Source: Cryptomeria japonica (Eukaryota > Streptophyta > Pinopsida > Cupressales > Cupressaceae). From it: a stretch of 64,000 bases of DNA. Positions 23,774-37,100 of the stretch are shown one piece after another. Where the stretch lies: positions 769,308,153 through 769,372,152 of the forward strand of contig NC_081414.1 of NCBI RefSeq assembly GCF_030272615.1. Direction: 5' to 3'. The notes under the pieces are model-generated. The model was not told the origin of the DNA and did no database searches. It saw nothing but the letters and a program-made list of their open reading frames with translations. The position numbers and the translations under genes were made by a program. Position 1 is the first letter of the stretch; the number at the start of each line of letters is the position of its first letter.

Positions 23774-26700
23774 TCAAGTCTCTATTGGAGAGGCAAAAAC
23801 CCCTAACCTGTCTCTCAAATACTCAAATGATTACTTAGACAGTGGTTTAGTGAATATATCTGAAAATTGTTCTTTAGTGTTCACATAAACCAATTTGACT
23901 TCCTTTCCTTCTACCTTATCCTTCTAAAAGTTATACTTTATTGATATATGCTTAGCCTTAGAGTGAAATACCAAATTCTTAGACATGTCAATAGTTGCAG
24001 GGTTATCACAGTAGATAACTACCGGTTCACTACAATTTACCTTGATATCCTTCAACATTTGCTTCATCCACAAGACTTGAGTGCAATTAGTTGCTGTTGC
24101 AACTTATTCAGCTTTTGTGGTAGATAAAGAAATGCATGACTGTTTTTTGTTGATCCATGAAACCAGTTTCTTTCCAAGAAAGAAAGCTCCACCAGAAGTG
24201 CTCTTCCTGTCATCAATATCTCCTGCCCAATCTGAGTTAGTATATGCACATAAAGTGAAATCATCATTTCTAGAATACCACACACCATATTCTATTGTTC
24301 CTTGCAAATACCAGAATATCCTCTTTATTGTACATTCATGATTTTCTTTAGGATTACTTTGATATCTTGAAATAATACTTACTACATTCATAATATTTGG
24401 TCTAGTCTGAGTTAGATATAACAAACGACCAATCATAGACTTATACCTTGTCGGATGTACCGGTGTAGAAGTATCCTTGATAGATAATTTCTCACTTGTC
24501 ACCATAGGAGTTCTTACTGGTTTGGAATTATCCATACCAAACTTCTTCAACAACTCCCTCGAATACTTAGTTTGACAGATAAAAATGCCTTTGTCAATTT
24601 GAGTAATCTACAAACCTAAGAAAATTCTCATCTCACCAATCATGGACATTTCAAATTCATTCTTCATGTTATTAGCAAATTCCACACACAATTTATCTTC
24701 TCCTCCAAAAATGATATCATCAACAAATACTTCAATAATCAGAATATCATTATCAGTGATCTTATAATATAAATTACTATCAGTACTGCCTTTAGTAAAA
24801 CCAAGCTTCAAAAGATATTTATCTAACCTTGCATACCAAGCTCTAGAAGCTTGTTTCAATCCATATAAAGCTTTCTTCAATCTGCAAACCATATCTTTAT
24901 CATCTATTTGTTAAAATCCACCAGGTTTCTCAATGTATACTTCTTCCTCAAGTTCACCATTCAAAAATGCACATTTAACATCCATTTGATAAACCTTATA
25001 GTTCTTATAAGCTGCATAGGCAAGAAATAGTCTAACAACTTCAATTCTAGCTCCAGGTGCAAATGTCTCACCATAATCAATTCCTTCCATTTGAGAATAT
25101 CCTTTACAAACCAATCTAGCTTTGGTTTTAACAACTTTACCATCCTCATTCAGTATATTCCTAAAAACCCATTTAGTTCCAATAACATTCTTATTTTTAG
25201 GCCAGGGAACTAAAGTCCAAGTCTCATTCTTCTCTATCTGATCTAATTCATCTTCCATAGCCTTTAACCAATGTTTGTCTTTACAAGCTTCAATAACAGA
25301 TGCCAGTCCAATTTGAGAAATAAGACACACCTCTTCATTTGCCAATCTTCTTCTTGTCATAACTCCCTTGTTCCTATCTCCAATGATTTGATCTTGAGAA
25401 CGATTTAAGCTTACATACCTTGGTGTCTTTTGAACTTCAGGTTCACTACTCTGATCATCAGTCACAGTTGAATTTTTTGATTGTGCTGGTGTAACTGTCT
25501 CAGTTTCCTGTACCGGTTGAGGCATTGCCAGTTTAGTTATGATCATTTCCACTGCCGGTTCGCTGTCATATGATATAGATTGATTTCTGTACTGCTCATC
25601 CACTTTCACATTAGCACTCTCCACAATTTTCTGCAATCTTTTGTTAAAATATCTATATGCTTTGCTCTGAATTGAATAACCAAGAAACATCCCTTCATCA
25701 CATCTAGGATCAAGCTTTCCAATTGAATCATCTCTTTTGATATAGCATTTACTTCCAAAAGCTCTGAAATATTTAACAGTAGGTGTGTCCAAACCATAAT
25801 TCATAAGGGGTCTTACCAGTTTCACCTTTGATGTGAACTCTATTGAATGTGTTGACTGTTGTACTTACTGCTTCTCTCTAGTAGATGTGAGGTAATTTGG
25901 CTTCCATCATCATAGATCTTGCTACATCGAAAATCGTTATGTTCTTTCTTTCCACTACTCCATTTTGTTGATGAGTCCGAGGTGCAGATAACTATCTCTT
26001 GAATCTATTTATCTCACATTAACTGTTAAATTCATGAGAAGTGAACTCACCGCCTTGATCTGATCTTAGACATTTGATTTTCAATCCAGTTTCTATTTCA
26101 ACCTTTTCTTTAAAGATCTTGAATTTCTCAAAGGCTTCAAACTTCTCCCTAAGAAAAGTCGCCCACATCATCCTAGAATAGTCATCAATAATCAACATGA
26201 AATACCTGTCACCTTGAAAGCTTCTAGTTCTTGCTGGACCACATAAGTCAGTGTGAATCAAATCAAGTACATCATTAGATTTATCATGTATTCTCTTAAA
26301 AGAAGTTCTAACTTGCTTTCCCATTTGACATTCCTTACATACCGGATTATGAGGCTTCATAATCTTAGGTATATCTCTAACTACCTTAGTTGAACTGATC
26401 TTAACAACACAATCAAAATTAACATGAGACAACCTCTTATGCCATAAACAAATATCATCAATATGAGCAATCAAACATGTCTTACTACCTATGTTCAAGT
26501 GAAAGATATTACCTCTAGTCTGATTATTGGTTGCAATCTCCAAACCAGTCTTGTTAATGATTTTGCATTTTCTATCTTTAAACTAAAGTTGGAAATCCTT
26601 GTCCACCAATTGACCAACACTTAAAAGATTATGCTTTAAACCTTCTACATAATAGACATTATCAGTATTATGCTTACCATCCAGAGAAATAGTACCTCTA

Positions 26701-27976
26701 CCTTTGATCATACATGCTTTGTCATCTCCAAATTTGACTTGACCACCATTGTATTCTTGTAGGGACGAAAAATTTCTTTTATCTCTAGTCATATAATGTG
26801 AGAATCCACTATCAATTACCCATTTATCCTTATCTTCAACTTTTTCTGCCAGGGCCTTTTCTTCATTCATGATAGCCGGTTCCGGTTCATCTTCCTTGAA
26901 AGCATAGAACACCCATTCCTTTCCATTGCCAAATCCACTAACAGAGTCTTTTGCTGGTTCATCCCCAGCATCATCAGTTACTCCTTCCTCATCCACTATG
27001 TAGCATTGTTTTCTTTTCTTGAATCTATATTTGTTCTAGTTAGGCTTAAATGATTTCTTAACTCTTTCCTCAAATCTTGCATTCCTTTCAGGAAATCTAG
27101 ATGCAAAATGACCAATCTTATTACATGCAAAATATTTAAAAGGCGCTTTTCCTTCATACTTACTTCCTGTCACTCCTTTAGGTACTCTTCTAGCAAATAA
27201 GGCTTCAAGTTGCTCAAATTCTTCATCTTCTTTCCTCATGTCTTCCAATTATTTTGTATATAGGACTTTCCAATCACTTTTGCCGGTAGATGATGATGAT
27301 GATGCATCAAAATCAGGTTCAGACTTTATAGCTCTAGAAGATCCAAATTCTTCAAGTTCAAAAGTAAATAATTTCCCAATCAAAATATCTTTGTTAATTG
27401 AAGAGTTATCCATTGTTATCAACTCATTAATTGCAGTTGCCTTCATCTTGTAAGCTGGTGGAAGGGCTCTCAAGACTTTGGAAACTATTTCATCTTCACT
27501 CAGAAATTCTCCACAATATTGAATTCCCATAACAATCTCATTTACTCTTTCCATCAACACAACAATTCTTTCATTATCTTCCATCTTTAAGTTTTCATAT
27601 CTTACCTGGTAACCATCAAGTTTAGCAATTTTGACAATAGGATCACCTTCATTCAGAGTCTGCAATTTAGCCCACATAACCTTTGCCGATGATTTATCAG
27701 TCAATCCCATGATCCATTGATCAGTAAGTGCACAAAAGAGGCTTCTCTAGCTCTACAATCATTTTCAATATTCTTATCCAAGTATGTAGGAGCAGGATTG
27801 CCAGATGCCTGATCATAAGGTGTGTATCCTTTCTCAGTGATCTCTCAAATATCCTTTCCAAGACATCTAAGATGAGTCTCCATTCAAATTTTCCTTATCC
27901 CATAATTTGTTCCATCAAGCTTAGGGATTTCTCTTCTAAAAATAGTTGCCAGTGGATTTGAAGTGTTAGCTGCCAT
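23774..27976 (-). pseudogene. copia-2 gag-pol polyprotein, degenerate
   Basis: Gag starts at ATG 27976. Within the first 60 codons two expected Trp codons have become TGA. The zinc knuckle (~27090-27135) has lost its first and last Cys (YFAC...RFPE). The protease is altered (DSGFSHY instead of DSGCSHH). The gag-pre-integrase and integrase region (26543-26019) is quite well preserved, with WHKRLSH, CKECQMGK, HTDLCGP and RSDQGGEFTS. Integrase C terminus and RT continue at 25825-24911 and 24892-24608, the latter with an intact FVDDIIFG. RNase H spans ~24553-23774. About eight stops or shifts separate the blocks. Loss of knuckle and protease residues together makes it inactive. Confidence 0.92.
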
Positions 27977-28020
27977 ATGATCTACCTCAAGCGGTTAAGC
28001 TTCTACAAAAGAGGACCAAA

Positions 28021-28032
28021 GCTCTAATACCA
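28021..28032 (-). other. copia-2 primer-binding site
   Basis: Minus strand TGGTATTAGAGC, two bases from the 5' LTR. It differs from copia-1 at one base, consistent with a C-to-T change. Confidence 0.8.
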
Positions 28033-28034
28033 AT

Positions 28035-29276
28035 TGTTAGGATAACCGGTGAACAACTGAGGGGGGGGGGGGGGGGTGAATCAATTGTTAACATATTATA
28101 TCATTTAATCCTCTTAATAACCTTTAACTAGATTAAGTACCGGTAAAGAAGAATCAAATATCGGTAAACAAAACAACTTAAAAATTAAATAGATAATAAA
28201 TGCAAAGAAACCATACCACATAACACCATTATTTGTACGTGGAAAACCTAGAAAGGGAAAAACCACAGTGGGAAGCCTACCCATAGTCAAATGATACTTC
28301 TGTAGAAAGTATGTGATACAATGAGGGGTTTGCACATGTAGGAAGTCACACTTCCTAGAGCGTACTTCTCATTACAAAAGAGTCTCACTAACTACAGAGA
28401 GGCAACAACCATCTCAAGATAAATGGACAACAATCCAATAGAGTGAACTGCCAGAGATAACATCTACCATGCCTGATTACGGTCTCAGTTAAGCTCAATA
28501 CTGGAGGCCTTTGACCTCTTCCTTAATCCCAATTTGATCACCTATGATCGACCAAATCTCCTTTGCATATAATATTGCATTCCAAGACCACGAGACACTA
28601 TCTACAATGAGATCTTACATCATTTATATCAACCCTAAGGCCTAAGCCAATTAGGTTGGCCACCTAAAATATATTACAATAAGATCATTACATAAATCCA
28701 TATTACATTGATGTGCCATGTTGGCTTAAGACCAAAACAACAATAACCAATCTATAAATCATCCCAAAACATCCTGGTAATGTGTAGAGTACACTTTAAC
28801 ATGATACCAATCATAGATAGGCCCCAGACCTATTCTGGGTCCTACCACGCCAAAGCAATGTCTTCAAGCAGTTGAAGCAGGATCAAAGAACATCTTTAGC
28901 ATCCTGAAATCCATCTAGAAGCCGCATCAACACCAATTATGCATCCTGTCAAGATTCCTCAGTGAAAGCTCTGCCTGTTAAACCTTAAACTAATGCCGGT
29001 ATGGGTTTACAAGAGTGTAGGATAGCATTGAATTACCTAGTCAATACCAACTGACCAAAACATGCTCAAGGAACATGCAACACATGAAATCAAACATACT
29101 CCATTGATCCAAACATGTCAGAAGTGTCCAATAGATAGTCTCTTATGCCGGTAACACTAGGTCTTCTACCGGTAACCAAAACTTGTTTGCCGACAACCAA
29201 AACCATAATAGCTAGTGTAGACATCAATGACAAAACATCAATGTAACACATAATCAATTCATCCATAATGCCAACA
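28035..29276 (-). repeat. copia-2 5' LTR
   Basis: About 1,242 bp, matching 22201-23456 with scattered substitutions and small indels. A G-run of about 15 lies at 28062-28077 (+). Confidence 0.93.
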
Positions 29277-29523
29277 CAATCATCATTTGAAATCATATCA
29301 AGACATCTAACATCCTTCGCATTTCAAACCTCCTCCATCCTCCAAATCAAAATCCAACTATATCAACCAATATTTCCTTCATCATAATATTATTCTAATC
29401 TAAACCCCATCTAAAATTATCCCTAACCATCCATCATCCATCTTCTAAATTTCATCTATACTTGATCCCAATCCTCATCAAAGACCTCATCTAGTCCAAA
29501 TCCAAAACCCACAACCAAACATC

Positions 29524-31920
29524 ATGGTTTGGTTTGAACAAATGGTTATGGAAGTTCAAGGATCACCCTATAAATCATGTCCATCCAACTCATCAATGCC
29601 TTAAATTTATCCAAATTACACCTATTCACGTCCCCCACCCCAATTCTCTTACTAAGTTAATCACATAACCTCACATCCATATACCATATCTCTAGCCATT
29701 CCACCTCACCAGATTATATCCACTCCTGGTCCATCTCACATTCCTTATCCTTTCTCTACCTTTGACAAGGAAAATACTTCTTTTCCCCCATCCATATCCC
29801 ACTCCCTATATTTTTACAACACCTCTATCATATCTAGTGACCATTCAAATCATTTACACCATTGTTCTCCAAGCATTAATCCTAACCCCCCAATCCATAA
29901 CCCCAATCTTCCATCTCATCCTAATCCTCCATTTAATCCAACTCCCCTTCATAATCCTACTCCACCTAATCCCCCAATCCATAATCCCAATATTCCATCT
30001 AATGCTAAACCTCCACATAATCCTAATCCTCCAAAATCCACAGTATCCCCATTCCTCAAGACTTTCTTCTAACAAATAAGCCAAGACTTGCAACAAAAGA
30101 AGAAAAAATCCCCACCCAAAACAAAGTTGTCCAATCTCCTCTAGTCATGCATCCACCTCCATCCTCTCCAAACCAAGGAGAACCTCAATCCCCTAAGCTT
30201 CAAGAATCTACCATCCCTTCACCCACCCAAGTTGAAGAATAAATATCCTCCTTCGTCACACCATCCCCAGAACCCCAAACATGTCAAGAGCTTGATCCAA
30301 AGCATGCTAGCATAAATTCCTCTCCATCTCAAGATCAAAACATCTCTCCATCTCATGATATCATTCCATCTAAAAATCCAAGTCTATCCTCCACTCCATC
30401 CCATGATCCCCTTCCATCTCAAGATCAAATTATCTCTCCTATTCCCCCTCATTCTTCCATCCCAAGTTAAGATCAAAACACTCCATCACATAATCCCATT
30501 ATATTTCAAGAGGAAAGTATCCCCTCCATCCCATTGCATGATCCTCTTCCATCTCAAGATCCAATAATCCCTTCCACTCGACCACATGTTCCCATCCCAA
30601 GTCAAGATCAAAGTATTCCTCCATCTCCATGTCATGATCCCAATCCATCTCAAGATCTTAATATTCCTCCTAACCCCCCACATGATCCCAATCTTGCACA
30701 AGCTACCATCATCCCTATCCAAGATATCCGTGAATCCCATTCCTATCAACTTGGCTCTTCCACCTTTATCCATTGTGGTTTCCTTCAAGAGCTTACAAAT
30801 CCTTCCACCGTCTATCCCCCTCAAAATAGACTCACATCTTATTTCCAAAATAATAAGTATCCTATCAGAAAAATGATTTGTAAAAACCTGAACTATCAAG
30901 GCAAAGGGTTAGGCCTCCATGAGCAAGGCATATTGGAACTGCTTCAAGTCAAAGAAAATGCAAGATCATATGGCCTAAGCTACAAATCTCATGCTCAAGA
31001 TGGCGGTATATCTTCCATCCCTCCTAAATCTAAACTCCCTTCATATAAATCAAAATCACACCACCCCCCATCTTCCATATCCATTTTGGGCTCTTATGTC
31101 CAAAAGTCTATTCCTTCCTCATCCATATCCATTTTGGGTCCTTATGCTCCAAATATAAACCCTTCACCCCTTCCATCTATATTGGGTCCTTACATCTCTC
31201 CATCCACCACTCTATCACCTCAAATACCTAAGAAAGATCAACAAAGGCACACATCCTTGAATTCCTTCCAACACTCTCCTTCCATCATATCATCCATAAA
31301 AGCTCGAAGTGATTTATCCTCATGCAACCTACCATTGCTATTGGAAGCAATTTGGATGCCAAATATCAAATGCATAAAGCCAAAAATCCACAAAAATCCA
31401 AGGATCAACATGTCCCCTCAAAAAGACATGCTCAAGAAAAGAAAAATATGATCCAAATGAAGAAAGCAAAATCCACAAGGCCACAATGGCCCACAAAGAA
31501 ACCATCAAAAACTATGTGGCTTCCCAAGAAGATCATAAAAGAAATGCATCTCAATGAGAAATCCCAATTGGCATCAAAATTTGCTAATCCAAAAACTTCC
31601 TTCACTCATAAGTCCTCCAATCCTCCATATATCAGTCCTCCATCTTTAAAATCCATTTTGGGCCCTTATGCACAAAATCCCATCATCTCACATCCATCAT
31701 CCCCTTCATCTATTTTGGGTCCTCATGTCCCAAAATCCACATTTGATCCTCAATCTAACTCCAAACGCTCTCTACAGCTTCACCACCCTTCAAGGTGTGT
31801 GCCAATGTTGATCTTCCCAACATCCCCATCCATTTATCCACAGGTCTTTCAAAACTCCATCCATTATCCAACATCCATTTTTCATAATTCCATTCCTTTA
31901 ATCCAATCCTTTGCATAAAT
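29524..31920 (+). pseudogene. element A proline/serine-rich gag-like frame with G-patch-like segment
   Basis: A long plus-strand reading path can be followed through several frames. From ATG 29524 it is Pro/Asn-rich, with repeats of an IHNPNxPS type (29880-30060), two TAA stops near 29600-29665 and another near 30072. After a frame change, 30250-30720 carries about eight units of an HDPxPSQDxxIPP repeat. At ~30873-30975 a Gly-rich segment (YQGKGLGLHEQGI) resembles the G-patch domain known from Tat/Ogre-type polyproteins. SILGPYAP-like motifs recur at 31078-31200 and 31650-31730. No RT, RNase H or integrase is visible before or after it. It probably encoded a structural polyprotein of element A. 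The G-patch match is by eye, so the family assignment is moderate. Confidence 0.6.
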
Positions 31921-32143
31921 CCTTATAATCCTCCATCTTCTCATCCATTTCTACCAACATCTATTATCATACCTCCAGTGATCATGGTAACTAGATACTT
32001 GAGTCCTCCCCCCATCTCCCTTTCATGCATCCACTATCTTCCAAATATCTCTATCAACTTATCCTCATCCTTATCCATCCCAACTATTTTGAAAAAATTC
32101 AAACAAAAATTAAAAAAAAATGAAAAAAGAAAAAGAAAAAAGT
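31921..32143 (+). other. element A, up to the gag-only insertion
   Basis: C/T-rich sequence ending in a purine tract of A and G that served as target for the gag-only element. The last five bases, AAAGT, are one copy of its TSD. Confidence 0.5.
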
Positions 32144-33389
32144 TGTAAAGCAGAAAATCGAACCCTAGGTGTTCCCCCACTCCAAGGAGAGAGAAAGGAG
32201 GTCACTAGGGTTGACTGTTTTCACTTAGGAGGGACTTTACATTCAAAAGAGGGGTTGAAACTCACAAGATCCAATCCCACACCATGCAAGATTGAATTCT
32301 AAATGAGTTTCAAGGGTTGAGACAGCAAGGATGCCCTCTTTTGTAAAGAATGTAGATAGAAGGATCGAACTAGGAGTGTATGTGAACGTAAGAAAGATTC
32401 ACCTGTAGATGGAGATAGGGACACAGGATGAAGCTGCGGACCTAAAATTAGCAGTAAAATGTCGAGACGATGCTGTCCTACAAGTTTGAGCGAAAGTTGA
32501 CGAGACGATGGCGCCCGGAGTGCACATGGTCCTCCGAAAAATCCGCGAAACGAAGGGGGATTTGTTCGTCTCTGCACAAGGATTCCAGATCTTCAATTAC
32601 AGCCGTGTACCTGCAACCTACACATAGAAAAGAAAGGATGATTGGGGGGTTAGGGATTAGGGGTTTGCCTTCAGGTCAAACCCTGGTTTTAGAATTAACC
32701 AAGAAATGAGAATGCTGTAAAGGTAAATGTTTGTAATGTAATCAAGTACTGATACCTTGTTGTAAGAATGTTTGTATTCTTACATGCAAAGTTGTAATGA
32801 TGTTGTATGTTGTATGTTGTAGGTGATCTCCTCTTCAATGGTTGAATCCTTGTCTTGAATGCAACACCAAGCCTTGAATGGAGACCTAGAATGCTCAATT
32901 GCTTGAAGGAATGCTTGAATGCTTGAATGTTTTCCTATCGCTTCCGCCTCTTGCACACATATGTTTTCCTCACCCCCTCTCTGGGAGGGGAAATGTAGTT
33001 TATATACTTGTCAATTAGGGTTAGGAGACTAATTTTTTCGACCTTAGGCCGAACTAGGAGCATTATTTTCCAAATTGCAAACTTGAAGACTCGATGCCCA
33101 ACAAGAGATCGGGCCCAAAATAGGGCCAGGGACCAAGGCATTGGGCGCCATGGTCCTGAGGGACCAGGGCACTGGGCACCATGGTCCTGAAGGACCAAGG
33201 CACTGGGCGCCATGGTCCCACCTCCTGGGACAACAGGGTGCAAGGAGAATCAGGCCAAAGTGCAGAAAGATGCAGTTTTTGATGTCGTAGATAGGTTTCG
33301 GGGTCTCCATTCAGGTTCAACGTTGCGCTGCCATCGTGAAGACCCAAATGCAGTCGAAATTGCAAGTGTCACAATTTTACGACGCTACA
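32144..33389 (-). repeat. gag-only element 3' LTR
   Basis: 1,246 bp, + strand TGTAAAGCAGAAAATC to ACGACGCTACA. It contains three 31-bp tandem units (33130-33222) and a TATA box (minus TATATAAAC, 32998-33006). Confidence 0.95.
33130..33222. repeat. 3 x 31-bp tandem repeat in the LTR
   Basis: Units start at 33130, 33161 and 33192. Each begins GGACCA(A/G)GGCA and contains GGGC(G/A)CCATGGTCC. The junction TGGTCCTGAAGGACCA can fold into a perfect six-base-pair hairpin. The same array is at 39969-40061. Confidence 0.9.
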
Positions 33390-33403
33390 TTTATCCCCCA
33401 CTT
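33390..33403 (-). other. gag-only element polypurine tract
   Basis: Minus strand AAGTGGGGGATAAA immediately before the 3' LTR. Confidence 0.8.
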
Positions 33404-34137
33404 TAGCAGGAGTATAAGCGTACGCCCATACTTCTGGTAAAGTACAAGGAAACAACATTGAAAGACTTTCACCATGTCAAGGAGGCAAGATACACCAAGC
33501 CCCTAGTGGACTAAGGATCTTACGACTTTGATTGAAAAAGTAAAAGGGAAGATCACGAGGGAGAACCATGACTGTCAGTAGTAAGCTTCCCTCACTATGA
33601 GTCATGCAAAAAAATACCAAAATTTTTTAAGGCAAAGCTAAGTTCGCCAAGAAATTTTTAGGAATCTTGAAGAGATATGGACGGAGTGTATGCCCCCTAC
33701 GTTAAAGCGACCGCACACGCCTCATCGGGGGTGATTGCTTTAAGGTAGCGATACACATAAGAAATGAGAAGGGAAAGGAGCATGTTATCACAAGGATTTA
33801 GCCCCCAAGTGCGAGATAAACCCAAGGATAATAGACACAAAACACAAAGCATGAGGTGACTTCGCTTTCCTCGGGGTCAGTATGCTGTATGATAATTCAT
33901 GTATATCATATGTATGTATGCATAATTGTTATTCATTCCCCAATCAAGGAAGGTCACCTAGAAGAAGGGAACACATGTGTCTTTTGAGTCAACATGAGAG
34001 AGACCAAAATATATCTCAATGCTTTGCATCGTCCTCAAGTAGACAACACTAAGGACAACAAATAGAAGAATGGGAATAACACATAGAAGTAACAAAAGAG
34101 ATCAAGAGAGGAGGAGAGAGTCTACTATGCTAATGAA
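33404..34137 (-). other. 3' non-coding region of the gag-only element
   Basis: About 730 bp between the gag stop and the polypurine tract. In an autonomous relative the pol genes would lie here. No frame longer than about 60 codons and no RT or integrase motif is visible. Confidence 0.7.
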
Positions 34138-37100
34138 CTAGTCTAGCATGTCATCCACCCCCCGATCTTGCTGATCAATATTTCGGGAAGGCAGGAAACA
34201 TGCTAGAGGAGGAACATCCAACACAGCAGATGGAGCTATCACAAGATCCAAACAAGGGCTATGTTCATGTTCCAAGCCATGTTGTTCTTGTCTAGGAGCT
34301 AGGATAAGTGCTTTAGAAAATTCGTTAGATAAATGGTTATCAATATCAACATATTCATATTCACTATTAGAAGAAAGAGAAGTAACATTTTCATCATGAA
34401 TAACATTTTCATCTATATCATCATCAAGATTTATAAAAATAGGATCTTTAACTCGCACAGGATCAAAACCATCATGCATCTTATGTTTAGGAGATTTTGG
34501 CTCAATTTTCGGTTGAGGAGAAAATGGAATAATACTAGCTGAAGGTGTTTTTGGGGATTGCAAAGTTTGAGAAGCAACTACATGAGCTCTAAGATGACGC
34601 TTTCGTCGGCGTTCATGCGCAGAACGATTTCGTCTAGTCTTAGTAGGAAGTTGAGAAGATTGAGGAGGAGGAATGTTCTCATCCTTATCACTTGGGTGTT
34701 TAGGTTGTGGTCTCTTAGGTTGGACAATAGGAGAAGAGGAAGGTCTCTTCTCTCTATAAGAGGAAGGAGGAGGAACTGCTCCATATAAAGGAGGAATATT
34801 TGGTTTAGGAAGGAGACCAAGTCCATCATGACGAGGAGGTATAGGTCTACTTTTAGAAAGTTTGTTAGATATAGACATAGTCACATCCATAGGGATGGGT
34901 TGGGAATCTTCTTGAGGAAAGACATTAGTTTTATCTTTCAAAGGAAGAACTTCCTTCTCAAGAATGATGGGAATATCAAGTTTGGGTGTTCTAGGTTCAC
35001 TTAGAGATAGGATCATATCTTTTTTCCACTTTTGATAAGATTTGAAAAGATGATCACTTCGCGGTGGAAGAGATTGAAATTGTTTAGGCCAAAAATAATC
35101 AATAGGAATGCTAGAAGTTCTTTCAGCTGGTTTAAAGAGACTATGATTGACAGTAACAACTTCACCATTATGGGGAAATTTCAAACACTTGTGAATAGGA
35201 GAAGAAATGGCTTTCATGGAAGATAGCCAAGGATAGCCTAGCTTCACACAAAATTGTTCGGATGATGGAATAATAGCAAATCTCACATCAAGGGATTTGT
35301 TATGGACCTCAATAGGTAATGTAATAGAACCAATTGTAGGAGAAGAAAATGCATCAAATAATTTCACAACCACATTTTTTTTGTCATAGATCACTTGATT
35401 CAATTGCAAAGTAAAAAGAAATTCTTCAGTAATGACATTAACCATGCAAGAAGGATCAATAAGCACTCCACAACAAGGTGTATTCTTGACTTTTGCAACT
35501 ATATATAAAGGACCATCAGGTGCCCTGATAGTTTCATTGGAATCAAATGTGATGGAAGGTTCTTTAGAGATTTTCTGCTGCTCTACAAAGTTAATCACAT
35601 TCGGAGTCATAGACACAAGACCATCAGGTGAGAAAGAGGAATCATTAGTCTCAATCACATTAGAGGTATGAGAAGGTAATGGATCAGTAAAAATGTTAAT
35701 ATTTTGGTTAGGAAGAGCTATAGATGTGTTGCCTTTATCATTCACACCTGAAACAGAGATAGTATTATTATCAATCAAATCTTGAATTTTACCCTTTAAA
35801 GAAAAACATTTTTCAGTATCATGCCCAGGTTGACGATGAAATTGACAAAAAGATTTGTTATCAAAATAGGGTGAATTAATCTTTGCAGGATCTATTTGCT
35901 TTATAGGAGGGAGGGTAAGCACATTTCGTTCCAATAACTTATTCATAATACTATGCAATGATTCATTCAAAGGAGTAAACTCTCTTTCTTTCTTGAAAAA
36001 CTTAGAAATAGGAGGCACACCTAATGCTGCATTCACATTGTTGTTGGTGATGTTTTCATTGAACTTAATGAACTCTCTGTTCGGTTTAAACTTCCCAAAT
36101 GGTTGTTGACTACTATCACCCTTATCACTTGGAGCCATAGGATTTGCTTGTTCCATTTGGCTCACAGTCAGTTGATAATTGTGAAGAGTCGCGCACAACT
36201 GTTGGAAAGAAGTAAACTTAGAAAACAGAAGTTTTTCTCTAATATCTTTTTGTAAATTAGAAATAAAGATTCTTTGAATATCATTGTCAGGTACTGGAAA
36301 AGAAATTTGAGCACACAAATGCTTATATCTACCAATGAAATCAGTCACTTTTTCTTTAACACCTTGTTTACAATGCATTAAATCAATCAAAGTAACTTTA
36401 GGAGTTATATTGTTTTGAAATTGTTGAATAAAAGCATTTGCAAGTTGTTGGAAAGAAGTAATAGAATAGGAAGGCAACGAGCAATACCATTGTAGAGCCT
36501 TATCTCTTAATGTTCTAGTAAACAGTTTTGCAAGCAACCTTTGGTCATGAGCAAAATCGGTACATATTATTTGAAATGTCTTAACGTGTGTTAGAGGATC
36601 ACCTTTACCATTATAAAGCTCCAACTGCGGGATTTCAACATGTTTAGGGGGGATAGCTCGAACAATGTCAAGAGAAAGTGGGCTCTCAACATCAAATGTG
36701 GGCACACTAAACTTAGATTGATTCATAGAAGCAATTTGTTGCTGTAAAGAAGAGACTGTTTGTGCAAGATTGTTAATGGTCGCTTCAGTCGAAGAGTTCA
36801 TATTAGACATGTTAGATTGTGATGGAGGTATTATGTTATTGAAAGAAGGTAATGATTGAGAGTAAGGTGGTGGGACACTATGATAGTTAGTCATAGGAGA
36901 TGATTGGAAAGAAGGAACACTACAAGGAGGAATGGAATGGTTAAATGAATTGCCCCCTTGCGTCATGTTCATTTGTGGAGATGTAATAGGAACACTCATT
37001 GAAGGAATGAATGAAGAAGTCGGATTGAATGAAGGAAGAGGGTTGATTGAAGAAGAAGGATTGCCCCCATGACTTGTGATCATAGGTGGAATGTTTTGCA

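Larger units (their letters stand above)
22201..29276 (-). mobile_element. copia-2: full-length, inactive Ty1/copia element
   Basis: A 7.1-kb minus-strand copia element of the same broad family as copia-1, but not a near-identical copy. LTRs are 22201-23456 and 28035-29276, and the 5-bp TSD CAATC (22196-22200 and 29277-29281) is exact. The primer-binding site is GCTCTAATACCA on the + strand, one base off the canonical site. It is nested in element A. Confidence 0.95.

Noticed and set aside
24081-24341. + strand ORFs within the copia elements
   Set aside because: Shadows of the minus-strand polyprotein.
30486-30899. 137-codon minus-strand ORF opposite the proline-rich frame
   Set aside because: Trp/Ile/Met-rich composition is the antisense of CATCC/AAGAT repeats.
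33130-33222. CRISPR-like regular repeats
   Set aside because: Contiguous tandem units without spacers in a plant LTR.
32935-33365. Pro/Trp-rich ORFs (GPWRPMPWS type) in both LTRs of the gag-only element
   Set aside because: They arise from the 31-bp LTR repeats and occur in two frames equally; no start or codon signal supports them.
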